A stretch of DNA of 64,000 bases, from positions 186,001 to 250,000 of the forward strand of contig JADJPQ010000004.1 of assembly GCA_016713175.1 (NCBI GenBank), written 5' to 3'. How positions within the stretch are numbered: the stretch's first letter is position 1; each line of letters starts with the position of its first letter. The notes under the pieces were generated by a model. That model was not told where the DNA came from. It made no database searches and saw only the letters and a program-made list of their open reading frames with translations. Below are positions 1 through 7,048 of this stretch, one piece after another. The DNA is from Planctomycetota bacterium (GTDB lineage Bacteria; Planctomycetota; UBA1135; UBA2386). A program made the position numbers and the translations under genes.

Positions 1-124
1 ACACGAGCCGGAAGCCGCTCTGTACCGCCAGTGCGCGCCGTTCGTGCCCGGTTGCGGCGAAGGTCGATGCGGCGGCCGCGGTGGCGTCGCTGCTGGTGGC
101 AGCCCGGTCGGTGGCGTCGCTCAT
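1..124 (-). CDS. pstA: Phosphate ABC transporter permease PstA, N-terminal fragment
   Basis: This is the first 41 codons of a gene that runs off the left edge. The ATG at 124-122 overlaps the pstC stop in an ATGA, so translation is probably coupled. The visible N-terminus is Ala/Thr/Ser-rich and cytoplasmic in character (MSDATDRAATSSDATAAAAS), followed by a basic stretch ending in GFRLV; no membrane helix is reached. The identity rests mainly on position: a second permease is expected directly after pstC, and pstB would follow outside the window. Confidence 0.6.
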   Translation of the reverse strand, partial: MSDATDRAATSSDATAAAASTFAATGHERRALAVQSGFRLV

Positions 125-1077
125 GCCTTCCTCTTGCGTCCACGGACGATCCGGTCGGCGGTGAAGTTGATCGCGAACGTGATCAGGAACAGCAGGATGC
201 CGAGCGTGAACAGCGCGGCCCGATGGTCACTGCCCTTGCCGGTCTCGCCGAGTTCGGCGGCGATCGTGGCGGTCAGCGCGCGGACCGGATCGAACAGCGA
301 CTCGGGGATCCGGATGCTGTGGCCGCTGGCCATCAACACGGCGATGGTCTCGCCGACGGCGCGGCCGACGCCGAGCAGCACGGCGGCGGACAGGCCGGGG
401 CGGGCATGCGGCAGCACGACCCGCCAGATCGTCTGCCAGCGCGTTGCGCCGAGCGCTTCGGCGGCTTCGCGGTAGGTGTCGGGCACCGCCTTCAGCGCGT
501 CCTCGGCCAGCGTCGTCATGATCGGCGCCGACATCAAGCCGAGGATCAGCCCGGCGTTCAGCAGGTTGGTGCCGACCCCGGACTCGGGCTCGACATGGTG
601 GAGGATCAGCGGCGAGATCACGTGCAGGCCGACGACGCCCCAGACGACGGACGGCACCGCCGCCAGCAGTTCGACCAGGATCTTCAGCCACTCGCGCTGG
701 CGCTCGCGCGCGAACTCGCCGATGTAGATCGCGGCTCCGAACGAGAATGGCACCGCCACCGCCATGGCGACGCCGGTGACCGTCAGCGTGCCGACGATGA
801 GCGCGAAAGCGCCGTAGGTCGGTGGGTGACCGGTGGGTCGCCAGAAGATCGACGTGAAGAACTCGCTCCAGTCGAGCGTGCCGAATGCAAAGCCCAGGCC
901 CTGGGTGGCGATGAACAGGAAGATGCCGACGATGAAGACGATCGCCGAGACGCCACCGGCGAACACGGCGGCGCGCGCGCACCAGTCGAACCACCAGGCG
1001 CCGTCGCGGTGGTCGAGCGGCGAGCCGGCGCGCGAGGCCGTGATTTCGGGGTCAGTACTGGCGGGTGGCGGCGTCAT
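121..1077 (-). CDS. pstC: Phosphate ABC transporter permease PstC
   Basis: Inner-membrane permease of the high-affinity phosphate transporter, 318 aa, a normal PstC length. Six hydrophobic segments are visible. The family region with VPFSFGAAIYIGEFA and then LLAAVPSVVWGVVGL (about residues 110-150) matches PstC, as does the EAA loop EAAEALGATRWQTIWRVVLP that contacts the ATPase. It lies 3 bp after phoU and overlaps pstA by 4 bp, so the genes form one transcription unit. PstC is preferred over PstA because of this conserved region and the position nearest pstS. Confidence 0.9.
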   Translation of the reverse strand: MTPPPASTDPEITASRAGSPLDHRDGAWWFDWCARAAVFAGGVSAIVFIVGIFLFIATQGLGFAFGTLDWSEFFTSIFWRPTGHPPTYGAFALIVGTLTVTGVAMAVAVPFSFGAAIYIGEFARERQREWLKILVELLAAVPSVVWGVVGLHVISPLILHHVEPESGVGTNLLNAGLILGLMSAPIMTTLAEDALKAVPDTYREAAEALGATRWQTIWRVVLPHARPGLSAAVLLGVGRAVGETIAVLMASGHSIRIPESLFDPVRALTATIAAELGETGKGSDHRAALFTLGILLFLITFAINFTADRIVRGRKRKA

Positions 1078-1080
1078 GCG

Positions 1081-2142
1081 TCAGCAGGCCTTCTCGCCGC
1101 GCAGCAGTTCGAGCAGTTCACGGATCTTCGGGCTGGTCTGCCGCCAGGTCTCCTCGGCGCTGCCCTTGCCGTCGATGTCCCAGGTCAGCAACGTCGTGTG
1201 GAACGGCACGCGGCCGACCTTCTCGCGCGCGGTCGGCGACAGGCCGATGATCACCTGGAAGTCGTCGAGCTGGTCGCGCAGCGTGTCCAGTTCGGTCGGC
1301 CAGGCGCGACTCAGGTCGATGCCGGACTTCTTGGCCAGCGCGGCCCAGCCGGCGTCGATGCCGTCGGCCGCCTGCCAGCCGGCGCTGCGGTAGCGACCGC
1401 TCTGCGGGAAGTTCTTGCGGGTGAAATGCTCCGCGAGCTGGCTCAGGCCGTCGTTGCGTTCGTCGAGGAACAGGATCTGGAAGACCTTCTCGTCCTTCAT
1501 CTTGCCGGTGCCGACGAACACCGTCTCTTCGCAGATGTTCTTGGCCTGGTGGATCACCCGCTCGAGCCGGTTGACCGTGGCCATGAACGAGAACAGGTCG
1601 GCGACCGGGCGGGTGCGCGCTTCACCTTCGCGCACCAGGTCGTCGAACACCTTGTCGAAGTGGTGCGTGAACTGGGATGCGGCGTTCAGTGTCGCCTGCG
1701 CCAGCGCGACGTCGCGACCGTGGAACGACCGCAGGCCTTCGTGCAGCAGTCGGCGGGCGTGCTCGCTCATCATCTCGATGTCGCGGGCGACGACCGGCGG
1801 GGGCACCGCCGACAGCTGCGCCGCCGTGCGCGAGATCGTCGCGCCGTAGTCGCCGATCCGTTCCAGCGCGATGTTGAGCCGCAGCACTGCCGAGACGTAG
1901 CGCAAGTGGGTGGCGGCCGGCAGGTGGCGCGCGACGAAGCCGTGGCACAGCCGGTCCAGCTCGCGGGTCTGGCGGTTGATCACGTAGTCGCCGAGCACGG
2001 TGCGGGCGGCGACGTCGCGATCGAGGCTCAGCACCGACGTGACCGCGTGGTCGATCGCCAGTTCGACCGCGGCACCGACCTCGCCGACCAGTTGCTGGAT
2101 CCAGTCGAGGTCCTTCTGCAGGCGTTCTTCGTAGTGGGTCAT
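1081..2142 (-). CDS. phoU: PhoU fused to a degenerate LMW-phosphatase/ArsC-like domain
   Basis: 353 aa, against about 220-240 for ordinary PhoU. Residues 1-210 are the two helical PhoU repeats that gate Pst transport and signal phosphate status. Residues about 219-345 have the layout of the low-molecular-weight tyrosine phosphatase/arsenate reductase fold: a first strand FQILFL, then SQLAEHF, SAGW, and a late strand with WDID. The C-x5-R loop is destroyed: D227 sits where the nucleophilic Cys should be and L233 where the Arg should be. The second domain is therefore probably a binding module and not an enzyme. The gene lies 24 bp after pstS and 3 bp before pstC, an unusual place for phoU. Confidence 0.85.
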   Translation of the reverse strand: MTHYEERLQKDLDWIQQLVGEVGAAVELAIDHAVTSVLSLDRDVAARTVLGDYVINRQTRELDRLCHGFVARHLPAATHLRYVSAVLRLNIALERIGDYGATISRTAAQLSAVPPPVVARDIEMMSEHARRLLHEGLRSFHGRDVALAQATLNAASQFTHHFDKVFDDLVREGEARTRPVADLFSFMATVNRLERVIHQAKNICEETVFVGTGKMKDEKVFQILFLDERNDGLSQLAEHFTRKNFPQSGRYRSAGWQAADGIDAGWAALAKKSGIDLSRAWPTELDTLRDQLDDFQVIIGLSPTAREKVGRVPFHTTLLTWDIDGKGSAEETWRQTSPKIRELLELLRGEKAC

Positions 2143-2166
2143 CGCGCGTTGGTGGGGAGCCCGGAA

Positions 2167-3072
2167 TCAGAGCGTGCGCAGCGGCGGATAGCCAAGCTCG
2201 AGCAGCACGTGTTGGCCGGCGTCGCTGACGATCCACTCGAGATAGGCCTTGGCTTCGTCCTGCGGCTGGCCGCTGGTGTACATCAGCAGCGGGCGGGAGA
2301 TCGGGTAGGTCTTGTCGAGCACGGTGGCGATCGACGGCGGCACCGGGGCCGTCCCCGCCTTGGCGATCACCGGCACCATCTTGACGTCGGCGCCCTTGCC
2401 GTACGACAGGCCGCTGTAGCCGATCGATGCCTTGGTCTTGCTGACCTGGTCGACGACGTCCTTGCTGCCGTTCTGGTCCAGCGTGCCCATCTTGAAGTTC
2501 TGCTTGTGGAGCACCGCTTCCTTGAAGTACTCGTAGGTGCCGCTGTTGTTCTGCCGCGACACCATCACGATCTTGTCGCCGCCGCCCGGCAGCGTGACGC
2601 CGAGGTCGGACCACTTGCTGATCGAGCCGCCATCGCCGTAGATCTGCGCCAGCTGTTCGAGCGAGATCGACTGGATCGGGTTGTCCTTGTGGACGAAGAT
2701 CGCGATGCCGTCGTAGCCGACGTGGAACTCGACCGGGTCGTGGCCGTGCTTCTTCGCCTCAGCGGTCTCTTCGGCGGTGAACTTCCGGCTGCTGGTGGCG
2801 ATGTCGACCGTGCCGTTGATGATGCCGGCGATGCCGCCGCCGCTGCCGCCGCCGCCGACCGAGATCTTGACCCCTGGCTTGACGGTCCGGTAGGTCTCGG
2901 CCCAGGCCTGCGCGACCTCGAGCATCGTGTCGGACCCCTTGATCTGCAGGGCCCGGCCCTTGCCCTGTTCTGCCGGCGGGGTGGTCCCGGTCGTCCCGGG
3001 GGTTTCCTTCTTGCCGCAAGCGGTGATGGCGACCAGCAGTGCGGCGCTGGCCAGGAGAGTCGTGATCTTCAT
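2167..3072 (-). CDS. pstS: Phosphate-binding lipoprotein PstS
   Basis: Periplasmic, lipid-anchored phosphate receptor of the Pst transporter, 301 aa. The N-terminus is a lipoprotein signal with Cys19 in the lipobox context AITAC. The ligand-binding signatures follow: KGSDTMLEVAQAW near residue 45 and the Gly/Ser-rich VGGGGSGGGIAGI that contacts phosphate, then SRQNNSGTYEYF later. It is the first gene of the cluster, and a phased Pho-box-like array lies 75-113 bp upstream of the start codon, which fits induction by phosphate limitation. Confidence 0.93.
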   Translation of the reverse strand: MKITTLLASAALLVAITACGKKETPGTTGTTPPAEQGKGRALQIKGSDTMLEVAQAWAETYRTVKPGVKISVGGGGSGGGIAGIINGTVDIATSSRKFTAEETAEAKKHGHDPVEFHVGYDGIAIFVHKDNPIQSISLEQLAQIYGDGGSISKWSDLGVTLPGGGDKIVMVSRQNNSGTYEYFKEAVLHKQNFKMGTLDQNGSKDVVDQVSKTKASIGYSGLSYGKGADVKMVPVIAKAGTAPVPPSIATVLDKTYPISRPLLMYTSGQPQDEAKAYLEWIVSDAGQHVLLELGYPPLRTL

Positions 3073-3146
3073 CGGGAGGTGCTCCGGATCTTCTTGTTGG
3101 CTGCTCGAATCGTCGGATTTGGCGACGAACAGTGTGCAAAGCCACC

Positions 3147-3185
3147 GTGAAGGTCTTTGTCTGTTTGGATGAAGAAAGCGTGAAG
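3147..3185 (-). promoter_or_regulatory. Pho-box-like phased direct repeats upstream of pstS
   Basis: Read on the minus strand, this stretch holds CTTCAC (3185-3180), CTTCAT (3174-3169), a weak CAGACA (3163-3158) and CTTCAC (3152-3147). The units start exactly 11 bp apart. PhoB/PhoP response regulators bind tandem repeats with this 11-bp step. No clean -10 hexamer was found between the array and pstS. The repeat phasing is seen in the sequence; regulator binding is inferred. Confidence 0.6.
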
Positions 3186-3189
3186 ACCG

Positions 3190-4185
3190 CTATCGGCCCG
3201 AGGCGAGTGGCGGCAGCCCGTCGGCGCCCTGCCGTTCGCTCGGCGGCCGATGCCGGAACCGCCGGCTCTGCCAGAACCACTGTTCGGGCGCCAACCCGAT
3301 GCCCTGCGTCAGCCCGGCGTTGATCCTGGTCGTGATCGCCAGGGTGTCGGCGTCGCGATCGCCCGTCGGGGCGTGGCGGATGATGTCGTGGACATGCAGG
3401 CGCCAGCGCATCCGGCCGGTGCGCAGCGCAGTGACCACGGCGATCGGGGCGCCGGTCGCCAGGTGGAGGATGGCGGGTGTCGCCACGGTGCTCGCCAGGG
3501 TGCCAAGGAACGGCGTGAAGACCGCCGCGTGCTTGCCGCCGCTGTCGGCGAGGATGCCGATGACCAGCCGTTCGGCGAGCGCTTTCTTCAGCGTCCACAG
3601 CACGTTCTTCTTGGCGACGACGGTCTGGCCGGTGCGCGAACGTTGTTCGGCGATCCACCGATCGAGCGCGGCGATGGGACTGGGACGGTAGACCGACGTG
3701 ATCGGCAGGCCGAGGATACCGGCGACATAGCCAGCGACGTCCCAGACGCCGACGTGCCCGGTGACGAAGATCAGCCCCTTGCCTTCGTCGTACAGCGCGC
3801 GCAGTGGCGGATACTCGGCCAGATCGCAGTGGCGCGCCAGGTTGTCCGCCCGCAGTCGCTGCATCCGGCAGAAGTCGATTGCCAGCCACGCGATGTGCCG
3901 CGACCACCGCCACAGATGGCGTGCGGGCCGTTGTTCGCCGAGCGGAGCCCCGCGCCGGAACGCGATCCGGCAGTTGCGCCAGTAGCCCTTGGCGCGGCGC
4001 CCACGGCGGTCGGTCGACAGCCAATAGAGAAACCACGGGATGGCGCACAGATCGGCGAACAGGTAAGCCAGCGGCGCCGGCAGCCAGGCGAACGTCCACA
4101 GGATGGCCGCGAGGGCGCGGACGGCAAGGCGTTGCCATAGCGGTTCGCGGCGCGGTGCGGCTGGCCCGGCTTCCGGTTCGCTCAC
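3190..4185 (-). CDS. LpxL/HtrB-like lysophospholipid/lipid A acyltransferase
   Basis: 331 aa, of the family that transfers late acyl chains to lipid A. An N-terminal hydrophobic segment (about residues 22-55, with LPAPLAYLFADL) anchors it to the inner membrane. The catalytic HX4D motif is H144-VGVW-D149 in TGHVGVWDVAGY, and RPSP and a DSGGKH segment follow as in the family. The GTG start at 4185 is chosen because it forms a GTGA overlap with the upstream transporter stop, with a G-rich ribosome site (GGGGGG) just before. Lipid A as the substrate is a family inference. Confidence 0.83.
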   Translation of the reverse strand: MSEPEAGPAAPRREPLWQRLAVRALAAILWTFAWLPAPLAYLFADLCAIPWFLYWLSTDRRGRRAKGYWRNCRIAFRRGAPLGEQRPARHLWRWSRHIAWLAIDFCRMQRLRADNLARHCDLAEYPPLRALYDEGKGLIFVTGHVGVWDVAGYVAGILGLPITSVYRPSPIAALDRWIAEQRSRTGQTVVAKKNVLWTLKKALAERLVIGILADSGGKHAAVFTPFLGTLASTVATPAILHLATGAPIAVVTALRTGRMRWRLHVHDIIRHAPTGDRDADTLAITTRINAGLTQGIGLAPEQWFWQSRRFRHRPPSERQGADGLPPLASGR

Positions 4186-5474
4186 GCGCGACCCCCCGCA
4201 GCCGCCGGTGCAGGCAGACGGACCGCGGTCAGCAGAACCAGGCCGATGACGATCGGTATCCCTTGCGCCAGCAGTGCCGGCTTGCAGCCGGCCGTGTCGG
4301 CGAGCCAGCCATAGACGGTGCTGCCGACGACCGACAGCTTGACGGTGATGCCGTAGAGGCCGAAGAACTCGCCGATCCGTTCGCGCGGCGCCAACAGCAC
4401 GATCACCTTGCGGCCGGCGGTCCAGATCCCTGACAGGCCGAGCGCGCCCAGCATGACCAGCGTCAGCAGGTAGCCGAGCGGAGAACTGCCGCCGAATGCG
4501 GCACCGCCCAGCAGGCCACACAGCAGGGCGATCGCCGATAGCCGCATCACCGCGAGCGGGTGCTTGTCGGTGAACAGGCCGAGCAGCACGCCGAACAACA
4601 AGGCCAGCACGTTCAGGCAAAGGCCGGCGAGCTGCACGAAGTCGCGCGTCGCGTTGGCGCCGGTGAACGCCAGGCCGAATACCGCCAGTTCGCCGCGCGC
4701 GGCCTGCTCGGCGAACGCGGTCTGCGTGAAGTCGGCAAAGAACAGGATCGCGGTGTTCAGCACGTCGACCAGGCAGAAGTTGGCCAGCAGGAAGCACAGC
4801 AGCGAGCGATGGTGCGGCAGTTCGCGCAGCGTCGCCAGCAGCGACCGCGCGGCGTCGTGGACGGTGGCGCCGGTGGGACCCGGCGCCGGCGGCCTCCGGT
4901 CCTTCACCAGTGCCATGCACGGCAGCGCAAAGAGCAGGAACATCGCGGCGGCGGCAACGAAACGCTGGCCCTGCGGGATGTCGAGCGGCAGCAACGTCAC
5001 CAGCACCAGGATCGTGCCGAAGTAGCCGACGCCGGTGCCGATGCCGGAGACGAGGCCGGCGCGTTCGTCGCTGGCGACCGACGGCAGCAGCGCGTTGTAG
5101 AACAGCAGGCCGAGGTTGTAGGTGATGTTGGCGACGAAGAAACAGCCGAGGATCGCCGCCTGGCCGCTGCAAAGGCCCATGCCGGCCATCGCTGCGATGC
5201 ACGCGAGCGTCGCGATCGTCAGATAGCCGCGGGTCTTGACGGTCTTGTCGGTCAGCGCGCCGAGCACGGGCACCAGGATCGCCGCCAGCGCCATCGAGAT
5301 CGTCTGGGTGATGCCGAGGCTCTGGCGATCGAACTGGTCGGCGAACCACGGCGTGAACAGGAACGTCAGCGTCGCCGCGTAGACGGTGTTGGCCAGGTCG
5401 TAGACGACCCAGGCGGCGGCTTTGCCGCGCGAGAACCCGGCGGTGGTGGACGGCGGCGTCGGCACGGGCGCCAC
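4182..5474 (-). CDS. UMF1-family MFS transporter
   Basis: About 430 aa with some 12 hydrophobic segments. The start of the protein (WVVYDLANTVYAATLTFLFT) and GALTDKTVKTRG after the second helix are typical of the UMF1/Atg22-like MFS group; the pair FFGLYGITVKLSVVGSTVYG near the end also fits. The substrate is unknown. The reading frame stays open further upstream, but that part is Arg/Pro/Ser-rich and lies opposite another gene, so the GTG at 5474 just before the conserved region is used; no good ribosome site supports it. It is coupled to the acyltransferase by a GTGA overlap. Confidence 0.75.
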   Translation of the reverse strand: MAPVPTPPSTTAGFSRGKAAAWVVYDLANTVYAATLTFLFTPWFADQFDRQSLGITQTISMALAAILVPVLGALTDKTVKTRGYLTIATLACIAAMAGMGLCSGQAAILGCFFVANITYNLGLLFYNALLPSVASDERAGLVSGIGTGVGYFGTILVLVTLLPLDIPQGQRFVAAAAMFLLFALPCMALVKDRRPPAPGPTGATVHDAARSLLATLRELPHHRSLLCFLLANFCLVDVLNTAILFFADFTQTAFAEQAARGELAVFGLAFTGANATRDFVQLAGLCLNVLALLFGVLLGLFTDKHPLAVMRLSAIALLCGLLGGAAFGGSSPLGYLLTLVMLGALGLSGIWTAGRKVIVLLAPRERIGEFFGLYGITVKLSVVGSTVYGWLADTAGCKPALLAQGIPIVIGLVLLTAVRLPAPAAAGGRA

Positions 5475-5617
5475 GATTAGCCGAGGCCGTGCGTCGGCGC
5501 CACGCGTCCTTCGGATCAGAAGGTCCCGATCTGCAGTCGCAGACCCGGGCCGGTTGACGGGCGAAATGGGCGTACTGCGGGGTTCCCTCGGGTCGATCGT
5601 ACGGCGAGACTGGTCGC

Positions 5618-7048
5618 ATGAGGCTGCACCCGTCCGGCTCGACGCGTCGTTCGTTCCTGCGGTCGTCGGTGTTGGCTTCCGGCGCACTGGCAGTGGGTTG
5701 TACTGCGACCGGGCGAGCTCGTGCCTTGGGTGCCAACGGGGACGTCCGGATCGCGGTGATCGGCCTGAATTCGCGCGGCCAGGAACACATCCACGGCTTC
5801 CGGCGCCTGCCCGGCGTTCGCGTGACCGCGCTGTGCGATTGCGACGGGGCCGTGCTCGATCGCGAGGTCGCGGCATTCACCAAGAACGGTGGCAGCGTCG
5901 CGGCGTTCACCGATATCCGCAAGCTGTTCGACGCCGGGGTCTGCGACGCGATCGCCGTGGCGACTCCCAATCACTGGCATGCCGCGCTCGGCGGCATGGC
6001 GTGCGAGCGCGGTCTGCACGCGTATGTCGAGAAGCCGCTGACGCATCAGTTCTGGGAGGGGCCGCGGCTGATGGCGCTGGCCGAGCGCCATGGCACCGTC
6101 GTCGCTTGCGGCACACAGAGTCGCAGCAACCCCGGCATGCAGCAGGCGATCGCGTTCGCGCAGAGCGGACAACTCGGCAAGATCGTGCTGGCCCGCGGGC
6201 TGTGCTACAAGCGCCGCAGGAGCATCGGCAAGGTCGCGGCCCCCAAGGCGCCGCCGGCGAGCGTCGACTACGATCTCTGGCTCGGCCCGGCCGCCGAACA
6301 ACCGGTGCAGCGGACGCAGTTCCACTACGATTGGCACTGGCAATGGCCGTTCGGCAACGGCGATCTCGGCAATCAGGGTGTGCACCAGATGGACATGTGT
6401 CGCTGGGCCCTGCAATGCGAACTGCCGGCCCGGGTCTGGAGCCTCGGCGGGCGCTTTGGCTATGACGACGATGGCCAGACACCCAACACCCAGATCGTCT
6501 GGCTCGATTACCCCGGCGCGCCGATCGTGTTCGAAGTCCGAGGCCTGCCGGCGGCACCGGGTGACGACGCGATGGACAGGTTCCTCGGCGCCAGAGTCGG
6601 TGTCGTGCTGCACTGCGAAGGCGGTGTCGTCGTCATGCCCGACTACGAAGGCGGTGTCGCGCGCGATCTCGCGGGCCGGGAGATCGCGACGTTCGGCGGC
6701 GGCGGCGATCACTTCGCCAACTTCATCGCGGCGGTGCGGGCCGGTGATTCCCGCCTGCTGGCGTCGGATGCCCGGCAGGGCCATCTGAGTGCGGCGCTGT
6801 GCCACCTCGGCAATGCGAGCTTCCGGGCCGGACAGGCGGTCGATCGCGCGGCAGCGCGCGCGCGCGTCGCGGCCATGCCGGCGGTCTCCGAGGCCTGGGA
6901 ACGGATGGCGACGCACCTCGGGGCCAACCAGGTCGACCTCGACGACGGCCGGCTGCAGCTGGGCAACATGCTCGAGATCGGCGATGGCTCGGGTCTGCCG
7001 GCGGTCGCCCATCGCGCGCCGTTCGCGTTGCCGGAGCTGCCCGCGTGA
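5618..7048 (+). CDS. Tat-exported Gfo/Idh/MocA-family oxidoreductase
   Basis: 476 aa. The N-terminus is a twin-arginine signal (RRSFLRSS, then a hydrophobic run with a Cys). The dinucleotide-binding strand is VRIAVIGLNSRGQEH, followed by CDCD and the EKPLTH motif whose Lys is the usual catalytic residue of the family. The C-terminal half has the WQWPFGNGDLGNQGVHQMD segment seen in planctomycete members. Periplasmic action on a sugar or sugar derivative is likely, but the substrate is unknown. The gene overlaps the following dehydrogenase by GTGA. The 143 bp between it and the minus-strand transporter (5475-5617) must hold its promoter; no clear box was found. Confidence 0.85.
   Translation: MRLHPSGSTRRSFLRSSVLASGALAVGCTATGRARALGANGDVRIAVIGLNSRGQEHIHGFRRLPGVRVTALCDCDGAVLDREVAAFTKNGGSVAAFTDIRKLFDAGVCDAIAVATPNHWHAALGGMACERGLHAYVEKPLTHQFWEGPRLMALAERHGTVVACGTQSRSNPGMQQAIAFAQSGQLGKIVLARGLCYKRRRSIGKVAAPKAPPASVDYDLWLGPAAEQPVQRTQFHYDWHWQWPFGNGDLGNQGVHQMDMCRWALQCELPARVWSLGGRFGYDDDGQTPNTQIVWLDYPGAPIVFEVRGLPAAPGDDAMDRFLGARVGVVLHCEGGVVVMPDYEGGVARDLAGREIATFGGGGDHFANFIAAVRAGDSRLLASDARQGHLSAALCHLGNASFRAGQAVDRAAARARVAAMPAVSEAWERMATHLGANQVDLDDGRLQLGNMLEIGDGSGLPAVAHRAPFALPELPA

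Noticed and set aside
31..3150. 1039-codon plus-strand open frame over the pst genes
   Set aside because: Arg/Gln/Asp-rich translation with no domain, antisense to clearly conserved pst and phoU genes; a high-GC shadow.
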